From assembly GCF_003391055.1 (NCBI RefSeq), contig NZ_QUAJ01000024.1:1-48229 (forward strand): a DNA stretch of 48,229 nt, given 5' to 3'. Position numbers and translations under genes: made by a program. The stretch comes from Psychrilyobacter piezotolerans. GTDB lineage: Bacteria; Fusobacteriota; Fusobacteriia; Fusobacteriales; Fusobacteriaceae. This document shows, piece by piece, positions 25,098 through 33,766 of the stretch (position 1 is the stretch's first letter; every line of letters starts with the position of its first letter). The notes beneath the pieces were generated by a model. That model did no database searches. It saw only the letters and a program-made list of their open reading frames with translations, and was not told the DNA's origin.

Positions 25098-25299
25098 CTT
25101 AAATTCCCATGTTTTTTGCAGTTTTTTTCTTGATTTAGTTCATTTTTATCTTTTTTAGTACTTTTACCCTTTCGAAAAACACCATGGACACCACCAATTG
25201 TTTTAATTTTATTCCTCTCTATTACCACAGTATTCCATAGAGAAAACACCATTTCTAGAATTTTTTAACAATCTCCGATCATCGTTAATTTCTATAAAA

Positions 25300-25328
25300 T
25301 TGACATAAAGTAATCATAAGGTTATAAT
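25300..25328 (+). promoter_or_regulatory. Promoter of the rhodanese-CstR gene
   Basis: TTGACA, 17-nt spacer, TATAAT: a full consensus promoter 41 nt before the start codon. Confidence 0.9.
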
Positions 25329-25368
25329 ATCTTTATTCTTAAAAATCTAATTTACGAGGTATTTATTC

Positions 25369-25983
25369 ATGGAAAATAAAACGATGACAACTACATATAA
25401 CTGTATCACCCCCCAAGAAGCAAAAAAAATGATGACAAAAGAAAGTGATCTTATCATCATCGATGTAAGGACTGAAAAAGAATTTCTATACGAAGGTCGG
25501 TTAGATGGTGCAATCTTAATAGATTTTGAAAAACCACGTATCTTCAAAAGGGAGATCAAAAAACTAAATAAAAAAACTAAATATCTTATCTACTGTGCCG
25601 TTGGACACATAAGTAAAGAGGCCTCCCTTGAGATGGCTGAATTGGGATTTGAAAATATCTACGAGATGAAAGGTGGTTTAAAATCCTGGCAGCAGGATCT
25701 CGATCTAATCTGCACCATTTCAAAGTTAAATGACGAGGAGATAATCGAAGCTAGAAAAAGCATTATCACCAGGTTAAATAAAATTGAGGGTCAGATAAAG
25801 GGAATGAAAAAAATGCTGCTGAACGGAGAATACTGTGGTGATATATTAAACCAATCCCTGGCTGTAAAATCAGCTCTCAACAGTACCAACCAGGAGATTA
25901 TGGAGATGTTTTCCAATGTCTGTATCACATCTGAGGAACATAAGAAGGATTTTTTCAAGTATTTAAAAAAATTAATGGGATAA
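25369..25983 (+). CDS. Rhodanese-CstR fusion: persulfide-sensing repressor
   Basis: 204 aa in two domains. Residues 12-110 are a rhodanese with C76 in YCAVGHISKEAS (CxxGxxS loop). Residues 125-204 are a CsoR/RcnR-family repressor: ITRLNKIEGQIKGMKKML, EYCGDIL with C156, and MFSNVCI with C185. The two Cys are 29 residues apart, as in CstR, and the His ligand of copper-sensing CsoR is absent, pointing to persulfide rather than metal sensing. In known systems rhodanese and CstR are separate proteins. Divergent from the CoADR-rhodanese/YeeE operon, its probable target. Start is the first ATG; the ribosome site is weak (ACGAGG). Confidence 0.87.
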   Translation: MENKTMTTTYNCITPQEAKKMMTKESDLIIIDVRTEKEFLYEGRLDGAILIDFEKPRIFKREIKKLNKKTKYLIYCAVGHISKEASLEMAELGFENIYEMKGGLKSWQQDLDLICTISKLNDEEIIEARKSIITRLNKIEGQIKGMKKMLLNGEYCGDILNQSLAVKSALNSTNQEIMEMFSNVCITSEEHKKDFFKYLKKLMG

Positions 25984-25984
25984 C

Positions 25985-26014
25985 AAAATAGGAGCCCCCA
26001 GGAGCTCCTATTTT
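25985..26014. terminator. Bidirectional terminator between convergent genes
   Basis: AAAATAGGAGC pairs with GCTCCTATTTT (8-nt loop), serving the rightward fusion gene and the leftward Spy-like gene. Confidence 0.85.
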
Positions 26015-26028
26015 CTATCTATTAAATT

Positions 26029-26484
26029 TTAGTTGTTTCTATATCCATTTCCGCCATTCATATGGTTACCATTATTCATATGTTTTCCACCTATAGACCC
26101 GCAATTACCTTTCATCCCCTTGTGCCCCATAGAAATTCCATATTTATCCTCTACATTACTTCTAAATTTCATACCCTCTAATCTTTGCTTAGCTTTCATA
26201 TCCGATATCTGCTTATTTACTCTTTCTACACTTTTCCAGTTTACCTTATCTTCTGCTAATAATTTTTCTAATTCCAATTGCTTAGATCTTATATCTAAGC
26301 TCTTTTTGTAGTTAGCTTCCCTTCTGTCCTGCATCATCTCAGTTAATTCCGTCTGCTGCTTTTCAGATAAGTTATTCATAATTTGAGTATGATAAAATCC
26401 TCTTTGACCGCTGTTATTAATATTTCCTGCTCCAAAAGATAGTGCCGATACCATCAATAAACCTATTATTATTTTCTTCTTCAT
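26029..26484 (-). CDS. Spy/CpxP-like periplasmic protein with Met/His/Gly/Asn-rich tail
   Basis: 151 aa from the preferred ATG at 26484 (AGGGAG ahead; the frame also opens at a GTG at 26493). A signal peptide (KKKIIIGLLMVSALSFGA) is followed by a helical domain. It contains LSEKQQTELTEMMQDRREA, resembling the LTxxQ pattern of Spy/CpxP chaperones, and a Lys/Glu-rich helix. The last 35 residues are rich in Met, His, Asn and Gly with one Cys, a possible metal-binding tail. Likely an exported stress chaperone or metal binder; exact role unknown. Confidence 0.72.
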   Translation of the reverse strand: MKKKIIIGLLMVSALSFGAGNINNSGQRGFYHTQIMNNLSEKQQTELTEMMQDRREANYKKSLDIRSKQLELEKLLAEDKVNWKSVERVNKQISDMKAKQRLEGMKFRSNVEDKYGISMGHKGMKGNCGSIGGKHMNNGNHMNGGNGYRNN

Positions 26485-26560
26485 TTTAATCACTCCCTGA
26501 TTTAGTTTTATTTTTCTTTACATAGATATAATAACCGGCCTTTGTGAAGTTAATGTGAAG

Positions 26561-26597
26561 AAATAAAAATAGACCACAGATAAATCTCTGTGGTCTA
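26561..26597 (-). terminator. Terminator of pgi
   Basis: Perfect 11-bp stem TAGACCACAGA/TCTGTGGTCTA (6-nt loop), followed by U-rich sequence on the minus strand. Confidence 0.88.
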
Positions 26598-26603
26598 AAA
26601 ATT

Positions 26604-27950
26604 CTATTTTAATCTTTTCTTAATTTCCTCTGTTTCTTTTTCAAATCCTGGCTTTTCCAATAACGCAAACATATTGCTCTTATAAGCTTCTACACCTGGC
26701 TGGTCAAAAGGATTTACACCTAAAAGATATCCGCTGATTGCACAAGCTTTTTCAAAGAAGTAATACATATATCCCAAGTGATAAGGGGTAGCTTCCGGTA
26801 AGTTGATAGTTAAGTTAGGCACGTTCCCGTCTCTATGAGCTAACCTGGTTCCCTCTGCTGCCATCTTATTTACATAATCCATAGTTTTTCCTGCTAAATA
26901 GTTCAGTCCGTCTAAGTTTAAGTCATCCTCTTCGATAACCATATCCAGTTCCGGAGTTTCTATATTGATAAGAGTTTCAAAAAGATGTCTCTTTCCATCC
27001 TGGATATATTGTCCCAAAGAATGTAAATCTGCAGTAAAATCTGCTGATGCAGGGTATAATCCCTTGTTATCTTTACCTTCAGACTCACCGTATAACTGCT
27101 TCCACCATTCTGCAATATAGTGTAATCTAGGTTCATAGTTTATCAATAACTCTATGTCTTTACCCTTTCTATGAAGGATATTTCTTACAGCAGCATATTT
27201 ATAACAGTCATTTTCAGCATATGGTTTCTTATAATCTGCCGCAGCATCTGCTGCTCCTGCCATAAGTGCATCTATATCTATTCCTGCTGCTGCTATAGGC
27301 AATAATCCTACTGCTGTTAATACAGAAAATCTTCCTCCTACATTGTCAGGGACTACGAATGTTTCATACCCCTCCCCTGTAGCTAATTTTTTTAATGCTC
27401 CTTTTGCAGCATCTGTTGTAGCATATATTCTGTCTTTAGCTCCATCTTTTCCATATTTCTCTATAAGTAATTTTTTTAACACTCTAAATGCTATTGCCGG
27501 TTCAGTAGTTGTACCTGATTTTGAGATTACATTTACCGAGAAATCTCTATCCCCGATCAATTCTATTAAATGCTTCAGGTAAGTTCCTGAAATATTTGTT
27601 CCTGCAAAATATATCTCTGGAGTATCTCTTTTTTCCACAGGCAATTCATTATAAAATGTATGTGTCAGGAATTCTATTGCAGATTTAGCTCCTAAATAAG
27701 ATCCCCCTATTCCAACTACAATTAAAACCTCTGATTGTTTTTTTATTCTTTCAGCAGCTTCCTTTATCCTTTTAAATTCAGCTTTATCGTAATCTTCTGG
27801 TAAGTTTACCCACCCTAAGAAATCATTTCCTGCTCCTGTACCTTCCATCAATGCTTTTTCAGCAATCTCAATATGAGTACTCATAAATTCTAATTCATGA
27901 CCACCAAAAAACTGATCATTATTAGACAAATCAAATGATAATTTTTTCAT
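26604..27950 (-). CDS. pgi: Glucose-6-phosphate isomerase
   Basis: Interconverts glucose-6-phosphate and fructose-6-phosphate in glycolysis. The 448-aa size is that of the short bacterial form. Sugar-isomerase signatures are clear: [18 protein letters not shown] near 78-95, [15 protein letters not shown] near 142-156, [16 protein letters not shown] near 203-218, [15 protein letters not shown] with the catalytic Glu, and a C-terminal [13 protein letters not shown] with the catalytic Lys. Start follows GAGGAGG. A single-gene unit with its own terminator. Confidence 0.96.
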   Translation of the reverse strand: MKKLSFDLSNNDQFFGGHELEFMSTHIEIAEKALMEGTGAGNDFLGWVNLPEDYDKAEFKRIKEAAERIKKQSEVLIVVGIGGSYLGAKSAIEFLTHTFYNELPVEKRDTPEIYFAGTNISGTYLKHLIELIGDRDFSVNVISKSGTTTEPAIAFRVLKKLLIEKYGKDGAKDRIYATTDAAKGALKKLATGEGYETFVVPDNVGGRFSVLTAVGLLPIAAAGIDIDALMAGAADAAADYKKPYAENDCYKYAAVRNILHRKGKDIELLINYEPRLHYIAEWWKQLYGESEGKDNKGLYPASADFTADLHSLGQYIQDGKRHLFETLINIETPELDMVIEEDDLNLDGLNYLAGKTMDYVNKMAAEGTRLAHRDGNVPNLTINLPEATPYHLGYMYYFFEKACAISGYLLGVNPFDQPGVEAYKSNMFALLEKPGFEKETEEIKKRLK

Positions 27951-27997
27951 CTTTTATCCTCCTCTAATTACTTAATTTTAAATAAACAAAATATCAA

Positions 27998-28426
27998 TTA
28001 TTTCATTTTTTCCAATTCCAACTTTAATTTTTCAATCTCAATCTCATTGTTTCTAATACTTTTTTTTAAGATCTCTATATTATCTTCATTGGCTTTTATC
28101 TTCTTTATATACAGCTCTGAATTGAAACCCATCTTATTCAATTCGTTGGAAAAATCATAGACCAGATGTTCTAATATCAACAGGTCTGACTGGCTGGCTT
28201 TAGTTTCATCTATCTTGTTCAGAGTTTTGGACAGATAGTAAACCAGATCATATTTATTGATATTTTTATCCCCGTCAAAACTTGTGGAATCTTTAGGCAG
28301 GATTCCGTTTATATATAGATTTTCAATTGCTCTGTATGCCCAATGTTCATTGGATATATCGCCATACATCTGTGAACTAAAAGTAATAGAGGTCACAGCT
28401 ATAAATATTATTAATATTTTCTTCAT
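27998..28426 (-). CDS. Exported SLH-domain coiled-coil protein
   Basis: 142 aa from the ATG at 28426, which has GGAGG ahead (the frame also opens at 28438). A signal peptide (KKILIIFIAVTSITFSSQ) is followed by one S-layer-homology-like module (YGDISNEHWAYRAIENLYINGIL...INKYDLVYYLSKTL, about 20-70). A heptad-rich coiled coil (about 100-142, ending EIEIEKLKLELEKMK) closes the protein. A signal-SLH-coiled-coil layout is used by diderms with SLH-anchored outer-membrane proteins to tether the envelope. Here no barrel follows, so it may be a stand-alone tether. Confidence 0.78.
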   Translation of the reverse strand: MKKILIIFIAVTSITFSSQMYGDISNEHWAYRAIENLYINGILPKDSTSFDGDKNINKYDLVYYLSKTLNKIDETKASQSDLLILEHLVYDFSNELNKMGFNSELYIKKIKANEDNIEILKKSIRNNEIEIEKLKLELEKMK

Positions 28427-28546
28427 TTTTTCCTCCATCTAATTAACTTTAGTCTGTACTTTGAGTATAGCATATGTTTTTTTAGTTCGCAATTCCATTC
28501 CAAGTGTAAAATAAAACTCAAAAGTTGCAAAACAAAACCAATCTAG

Positions 28547-28564
28547 CCCTTGACAAATCAAGGG
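28547..28564. other. Perfect 7-bp inverted repeat upstream of proB
   Basis: CCCTTGA-CAAA-TCAAGGG, about 60 nt before the proB promoter and without a U run. Possible operator or remnant; nothing else is visible in 28439-28626. Confidence 0.35.
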
Positions 28565-28626
28565 AAGAACCAGAAGTAATTAATATTAACTATTAATCAT
28601 ATGATAAAGTCCATATTTTTTACCTT

Positions 28627-28655
28627 TTAACGAATGCTCAAAACTATGATATACT
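28627..28655 (+). promoter_or_regulatory. Promoter of proBA
   Basis: TTAACG, 17-nt spacer ending TGA, TATACT, 34 nt before the proB start. Confidence 0.75.
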
Positions 28656-28689
28656 GTAAAGAAAATTACAATTTGGAAGGTGGGATTTT

Positions 28690-29811
28690 ATGACTCGAAA
28701 AGATTATTTAAAAGACACAAAACGATTGGTTGTAAAGGTAGGAACATCTACCCTTACATTTGAAAATGGATTATTAAATCTGTCTAGAATAGATAAATTA
28801 GTCCGTGAACTGGCTAACCTTCATAACAAAGGATATGAAGTTATATTAGTTACCTCGGGAGCTATTGGAGCCGGGATGGGGAGTTTGGGATTAAAAGAAA
28901 GACCTAAAACTCTGCCAGATAAACAAGCTGTTGCATCTGTGGGACAGGTTGCCCTTATCCACCTGTATCAGAAATTATTCTCTGAATATGGAAAACAGAT
29001 AGGACAGCTGCTTTTAACCAAGGGAGATATATCCAATCGTGGAAGATATTTAAATGCTAGAAATTCTTGTCTGAGGCTGATTTCCATGGGGATAATCCCG
29101 GTCATCAATGAAAATGATTCGGTAGCTGTAGATGAGATAAAGGTAGGAGATAATGATACTCTTTCAGCTTTTACATCTACCTTGATAGATGCCGATCTGT
29201 TACTTATCCTATCTGATATAGATGGTTTGTATACCGGTAACCCCAAGACTGATCCCAGTGCCACCCTTATTAATACAGTTAAAAAGATCGATGATCATAT
29301 CAAAACTATAGCTACCGGAGCTGGAAGTAAATTCGGAACCGGGGGTATGGCTACCAAAATAAGTGCAGGGGAGATAGTTACTTCTGCCGGAATCCCTATG
29401 ATCATCGCCAAAGGATTTGATCCATCTATTATAGGAGATATCATGGATGGTCAGGAGATCGGAACATTGTTTTTAGAGACTAAGGTAAAATTAAAGGCTC
29501 GTAAACACTGGATCACCTATGGAACCACTAAAACAGGAAAGATCATTATAGATAATGGAGCTATAACTGCCCTAAAAAACCATCACAGCCTTCTTTCCAT
29601 TGGAATTATAAAGTGTGAAGGAAATTTCCACAGGGGAGAAGTTGTCTCTATCTGTGACAGTAATCAAAATGAGATTGCTGTTGGAATCTCCAACTACAGT
29701 CAGGTAGAGGTAGACCTTATCAAAGGAAAAAATTCCTCTGATATCAGCCATATTTTAGGATATAAAGATTATGATGAGGTTATACATATGGATAACATGT
29801 TTATTTTTTAA
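28690..29811 (+). CDS. proB: Glutamate 5-kinase
   Basis: First step of proline synthesis: phosphorylates glutamate. The amino-acid-kinase domain (residues 8-255) shows VVKVGTSTLTF, VTSGAIGAGMGSLGL, INENDSVAVDEIKVGDNDTLSA, LSDIDGLYTGNPKTDP and GTGGMATKISAGEI. A C-terminal PUA domain (about 275-360) is present, giving the full-length 373-aa form, which is usually proline-inhibited. GGAAGG precedes the start. Followed by proA after 18 nt in a two-gene operon. Confidence 0.96.
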   Translation: MTRKDYLKDTKRLVVKVGTSTLTFENGLLNLSRIDKLVRELANLHNKGYEVILVTSGAIGAGMGSLGLKERPKTLPDKQAVASVGQVALIHLYQKLFSEYGKQIGQLLLTKGDISNRGRYLNARNSCLRLISMGIIPVINENDSVAVDEIKVGDNDTLSAFTSTLIDADLLLILSDIDGLYTGNPKTDPSATLINTVKKIDDHIKTIATGAGSKFGTGGMATKISAGEIVTSAGIPMIIAKGFDPSIIGDIMDGQEIGTLFLETKVKLKARKHWITYGTTKTGKIIIDNGAITALKNHHSLLSIGIIKCEGNFHRGEVVSICDSNQNEIAVGISNYSQVEVDLIKGKNSSDISHILGYKDYDEVIHMDNMFIF

Positions 29812-29829
29812 TAGAGGAGATATGAAATT

Positions 29830-31077
29830 ATGAAAAAATATATGAATAATATGGGTGTCTTAGCTAAAAAAGCTTCCAGAAAACTACTCCAAATGGATAC
29901 TACAACTAAAAATAATATATTGGAAGAGATGGCTGTGGAACTTCTGAACAATATGGAATTTATAAGGTCAGAAAATGAAAAAGATCTGATTAAAGGCAGA
30001 AAAAACGGACTTAGTCCTGCTTTTATCGACAGGTTGACTCTGACCGAGGAAAGAATTTACGGGATGGCCCAGGGAATCAGGACTATCATAGGTTTAGATG
30101 ATCCCATTGGTGAAATCTTGAGCGGATTCAGACATGAAAACGGCATGGAAATATCACAGATCCGTGTTCCTTTGGGAGTTATTGGGATGATCTTTGAATC
30201 CCGTCCAAATGTCACTGTAGATGCAGCTGTTCTCAGTTTAAAATCTGGAAACTCCATTATCTTAAGGGGAGGCTCAGATGCTCTTTGTTCAAATATAGCC
30301 TTAGCTAAAGTTATTATCCAGGCAGGTGAAAAATTCGGCCTGCCTCATGGTGCTATTCAATTAATTGAAAATACCGACAGAAGCTGTGTAAATGAATTGA
30401 TTACCATGAATGATTTTATCGATGTTATCATCCCCCGGGGCGGTAAGGGGTTGAAGCAGGCCATCCTTGCAGGAGCAAGTGTTCCTGTTATAGAAACAGG
30501 TGCAGGTCTGTGTCATACCTATGTTGATCATAATGCAGATTTGAATATGGCTATAGATATTATTATCAATGCCAAAGCTTCCAGACCAGGAGTATGCAAT
30601 GCCATGGAAACTCTCCTGGTTCATAGTGACAGTATCTCTAAACTCCTGCCCAGTTTAGGAGAAAAATTGGGCGATTTAGGAGTAGAGATTCGAGCCGATG
30701 AAAGATCTATAAAATATCTAGCTAACGCAATCCCTACAACTGACAGCGATTGGAATACAGAATATTTAGATCTTATTTTATCTATCAAAACTGTAGATTC
30801 CATAGATGAAGCCATAAAGCATATAGATACCTACTCTACAAAGCATTCAGAAGCAATTATCAGTGAAAACTATAAAAATACCCAGAAATTTTTGAGGGAA
30901 GTGGATTCTGCTGCAGTTTATATCAATGCTTCCACCAGATTTACCGATGGAGGAGCCTTTGGATTTGGAGGAGAGATCGGTATCAGTACTCAAAAACTCC
31001 ATGCAAGGGGACCTATGGGTATCAAAGAACTAACTTCTGTTAAATATATAATTAGAGGAGACGGACAGATTAGATAA
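29830..31077 (+). CDS. proA: Gamma-glutamyl phosphate reductase
   Basis: Second step of proline synthesis: NADPH-dependent reduction of glutamyl phosphate to the semialdehyde. Aldehyde-dehydrogenase-like fold with IRVPLGVIGMIFESRPNVTVDAA near 115-137, IILRGGSDALCSN, the catalytic-Cys motif ASRPGVCNAMETLLVH near 255-270, and a C-terminal FTDGGAFGFGGEIGISTQKLHARGPM. The 415-aa length is normal. The ribosome site (AGAGGAGA) lies in the short gap after proB. Confidence 0.97.
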   Translation: MKKYMNNMGVLAKKASRKLLQMDTTTKNNILEEMAVELLNNMEFIRSENEKDLIKGRKNGLSPAFIDRLTLTEERIYGMAQGIRTIIGLDDPIGEILSGFRHENGMEISQIRVPLGVIGMIFESRPNVTVDAAVLSLKSGNSIILRGGSDALCSNIALAKVIIQAGEKFGLPHGAIQLIENTDRSCVNELITMNDFIDVIIPRGGKGLKQAILAGASVPVIETGAGLCHTYVDHNADLNMAIDIIINAKASRPGVCNAMETLLVHSDSISKLLPSLGEKLGDLGVEIRADERSIKYLANAIPTTDSDWNTEYLDLILSIKTVDSIDEAIKHIDTYSTKHSEAIISENYKNTQKFLREVDSAAVYINASTRFTDGGAFGFGGEIGISTQKLHARGPMGIKELTSVKYIIRGDGQIR

Positions 31078-31100
31078 TTAAACTTCAATCCAATTGAAAT

Positions 31101-31134
31101 AAAAAAAATGCCGATAGATTTCGGCATTTTTTTT
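31101..31134. terminator. Bidirectional terminator between proA and spoVG
   Basis: Eight A, TGCCGA, 6-nt loop, TCGGCA and eight T: a symmetric terminator for the two convergent genes. Confidence 0.92.
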
Positions 31135-31143
31135 ATTTATTTT

Positions 31144-31458
31144 TTATATTTTTTCTAAATCCTCTACAGTTTTTGTTTCCTCTGTATCTTGTATCTCTTC
31201 CACAGTTTCATTGTATTTTTTTATAACGATCTCTGTTAAAATTCTTCTTAAATCCGGAGTAATAGGATGAGCTATATCCTTAAATTCGCCATTGGGCATC
31301 TTTCTAGATGGCATAGCCACAAACATTCCTTTTTGACCATCGATAACCTTTAATCCATGAATAACAAAGCTGCCATCCAATGTGATGTCTGCATAAGCCT
31401 TTAACTTTAATTCATTTTCATTTTTTACCGTTCTCAGTCTTACATCTGTAATATTCAT
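31144..31458 (-). CDS. spoVG: SpoVG-family RNA/DNA-binding regulator
   Basis: 104-aa SpoVG protein, a small nucleic-acid-binding regulator found in Firmicutes, spirochaetes and fusobacteria. The start MNITDVRLRTVKNENELKLKAYADITLDGSFVIHGLKVI and the core FVAMPSRKMPNGEFKDIAHPI are diagnostic. The frame is open from 31488, but the ATG at 31458 begins the conserved domain and has GGAG ahead. It lies 26 nt behind ispE, so both share a transcript, the same ispE-spoVG adjacency seen near purR in Bacillus. An acidic tail follows the core. Confidence 0.94.
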   Translation of the reverse strand: MNITDVRLRTVKNENELKLKAYADITLDGSFVIHGLKVIDGQKGMFVAMPSRKMPNGEFKDIAHPITPDLRRILTEIVIKKYNETVEEIQDTEETKTVEDLEKI

Positions 31459-31484
31459 TTTTAGTACTCTCCTTTTTAGTTTAT

Positions 31485-32354
31485 TCAAAGAAAACTACAT
31501 ATTTCAACTCTGCAGCCCTCCATTGTTGTTTTTATTTCGTCATAAATTTGATCTATATTATCTTTTCCTACAAAAGTATAATAACAACTACCACTACCAG
31601 ACATATGAAACTTCATATCCTGATTTTTTCCCAATTTTTCTAATTTTTTTCTGAACTCGATTATATTTTTATCCTCCAATAACAACCCCTGTTCCAAATG
31701 ATTTTCCAGATAATTCTCCAGGTCGTCTAAATTACCAGATTTCATCCCTTCTATAATCTTATCTATATCAGCATCTTTTTTGTCCTCTAATTTAGCATAA
31801 TTTTTATATGCTACTACAGTGCTTACACCAAAATCCGGCTTTATCAAAATTATTTTATCTTTTATATTATTTTCTATTACTCCTAAGTTTTCTCCTATTC
31901 CTTCTACCCTGCTGGGCTTATTTAAAAGAAAAAATGGGATATCTGCACCAACTTCCTTGGTTATTTCCACTGCCCTTTGAAAGTTTATGGGATTTCCATA
32001 ATATTTATTCAATGCATTAAAGAAAAATGCACCGTTGGAACTTCCTCCTCCAAGGCCAGCCTGAGACGGGATATTCTTTTTTAAATATACCTCTATCATC
32101 TGTTTTTCTAATCCTGTTTCCCTATAGAACTCCTTATAAACCTTAGATATTATATTATCTTTTCCTACAGGAACGTCTTTCATATTCGTCTCTATCTTTA
32201 AATTTCCTTTTATCTCTTTAAAATCTATGGATAAATTATCCGCTAGAGATATAGGAACCATAACCATGTCTAAAAGATGATATCCGTTTTCTGCTTTTCC
32301 AACTATATTCAATCCTAAGTTTATCTTAGCATTTGATTTTAACTCAACAATCAC
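31485..32354 (-). CDS. ispE: 4-diphosphocytidyl-2-C-methyl-D-erythritol kinase
   Basis: GHMP kinase of the MEP isoprenoid pathway, acting directly after IspD (8808-9518 in this window). Motifs: SNAKINLGLNIVGKAENGYHLL with K10, PSQAGLGGGSSNGAF (96-110), ADIPFFL, and C-terminal HMSGSGSCYYTF. The 289-aa length is normal. The start is the conserved MIVELKSNAKINL. An iteron-like 20-mer lies 13 nt upstream of the start (32367-32386). Confidence 0.96.
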   Translation of the reverse strand: MIVELKSNAKINLGLNIVGKAENGYHLLDMVMVPISLADNLSIDFKEIKGNLKIETNMKDVPVGKDNIISKVYKEFYRETGLEKQMIEVYLKKNIPSQAGLGGGSSNGAFFFNALNKYYGNPINFQRAVEITKEVGADIPFFLLNKPSRVEGIGENLGVIENNIKDKIILIKPDFGVSTVVAYKNYAKLEDKKDADIDKIIEGMKSGNLDDLENYLENHLEQGLLLEDKNIIEFRKKLEKLGKNQDMKFHMSGSGSCYYTFVGKDNIDQIYDEIKTTMEGCRVEICSFL

Positions 32355-32366
32355 TTGTACTCCTTT

Positions 32367-32386
32367 ATGTCTACACTCAATAATAA
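32367..32386 (+). repeat. Iteron-like repeat 1
   Basis: ATGTCTACACTCAATAATAA. Leftmost copy of the family, just upstream of ispE. Confidence 0.75.
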
Positions 32387-32483
32387 AGTGTTTTTTCCGT
32401 TATATTTTTATTAATTTACATTATGTTAAACCTTTTAATCTGTGACTAAGTATTTGTTTATTTTTTCAATTATCAATTTTTTA

Positions 32484-32750
32484 TTAATTTATCTCTATCT
32501 CTTTTACCTCTAATATTTTAAATAGCTCCTCAGCTTCATCTTTTTTGGTGTTTCCACTAGGCACTTCTAAAACTTCAACCTTCATATATTTACTAAAATA
32601 TTCCAACTCGATTATATCTCCTACACTTACTGTTGCTCCTGCTTTGGATATTTTTCCATTTAATTTTACCTTCTTGTTATCCAGTACTGTCTTTGCTACA
32701 GGTCTTCTTTTTATTATTCTTGAGACTTTAAAAAATTTATCTAAACGCAT
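32484..32750 (-). CDS. rqcP: S4-domain RNA-binding protein RqcP
   Basis: 88-aa S4-domain protein matching RqcP (YabO) of ribosome-associated quality control, which helps RqcH add alanine tails on stalled 60S-type complexes. The S4 domain covers nearly all of it: MRLDKFFKVSRIIKRRPVAK, LNGKISKAGATVSVGDIIEL. The C-terminus (KKDEAEELFKILE) also matches RqcP. Hsp15 is the alternative relative but is longer. AGGAGG ribosome site. It follows mazG by about 100 nt, the same mazG-yabO order as in Bacillus. Confidence 0.88.
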   Translation of the reverse strand: MRLDKFFKVSRIIKRRPVAKTVLDNKKVKLNGKISKAGATVSVGDIIELEYFSKYMKVEVLEVPSGNTKKDEAEELFKILEVKEIEIN

Positions 32751-32853
32751 TGTTCCTCCTAATTTTAATACCTTTGCTTTAAAAAAAAGGTACTATTCCA
32801 TAGTATTTTATACTATATTTTTTCTTCCTCTCCAAATTAAAAATTTTTTAGAG

Positions 32854-33606
32854 TTATTTATTTTTCGCTTCATCCCATAATCTATCCATCTCTTCCAATG
32901 TACTCTCTCCCAGATCACAGTTATCTTCTACATATCTAAATCTATCTTCAAATTTATTGTTGGTCTTCATCACTGCATCCACGATGTCTATATCTAATTT
33001 TCGAGCAATATTTACAAGGGTGAACACAACATCTCCTATCTCTTCCTTTAAATTTTCCCTGTCATTTTTTTCATATGCTGCCTTCATCTCACCTAATTCT
33101 TCCTCTAATTTATTTAATGCTCCTACCTCATCTTCCCAGTCAAACCCCACTTTAGCAGCTTTAACTTGGAGTTTATATGCCTTGGCTAAGGGTGGATAAA
33201 TTTTGGGAATCCCGTCTAAGACAGATTTTCTTCCCCTATGCTCTTTTTCCTTTTTCTTTATCTCCTCCCAGTTTCTCATGACATCCTTTGTTCCTTCTAC
33301 CTCTACATCTGCAAAAATATGCGGATGTCTTCTGATCAATTTTTCACTGACTTTTTTAGCCACATCATCGATTGTAAACTCCCCTTCCTCCTCCTTTATT
33401 AAAGATTGAAAGATAATATTTAGCAGGAGGTCTCCCAACTCCCCCTTTAACTCCTCTCCGCCTATATCCATAGCTTCCAGAGTTTCATAGGTTTCCTCCA
33501 ATAAATAAGGTTTCAAACTCTCTATGGTTTGTTCCCTGTCCCATGGGCATCCGTCGGGAGCCCTTAACTTTTTCATTATATCCACTAACTTGTAAAACTC
33601 ATTCAT
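32854..33606 (-). CDS. mazG: Nucleoside triphosphate pyrophosphohydrolase MazG
   Basis: House-cleaning NTP pyrophosphatase with tandem MazG domains. Domain 1 has LRAPDGCPWDREQT, LLEETYETLEAMD and ELGDLLLNIIFQS (15-75). Domain 2 has FDWEDEVGALNKLEEELGEMKAA and EIGDVVFTLVNIARKL (155-215). The repeated EExxE...ExxD pattern provides the Mg ligands. The 250-aa length is typical. GGAGG sits 7 nt ahead of the start. An iteron-like repeat lies 35 nt upstream. Confidence 0.95.
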   Translation of the reverse strand: MNEFYKLVDIMKKLRAPDGCPWDREQTIESLKPYLLEETYETLEAMDIGGEELKGELGDLLLNIIFQSLIKEEEGEFTIDDVAKKVSEKLIRRHPHIFADVEVEGTKDVMRNWEEIKKKEKEHRGRKSVLDGIPKIYPPLAKAYKLQVKAAKVGFDWEDEVGALNKLEEELGEMKAAYEKNDRENLKEEIGDVVFTLVNIARKLDIDIVDAVMKTNNKFEDRFRYVEDNCDLGESTLEEMDRLWDEAKNK

Positions 33607-33641
33607 CTCTTTCCTCCATGGGTGAAAAATATATATACAAT

Positions 33642-33661
33642 ATGTATATACTCAATAATAA
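33642..33661 (+). repeat. Iteron-like repeat 2
   Basis: ATGTATATACTCAATAATAA, in the gap upstream of mazG. Shares the AAGTAT tail with the copy at 38253. Confidence 0.75.
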
Positions 33662-33766
33662 AGTATTAATTTAATAAATTTACTTCTATTTTAATAGTAT
33701 TTTATTTATCTAAAAAATGCAATAAAATAGGCGGCTAAGCCACCTATTTTATTTTCTATATAATTT

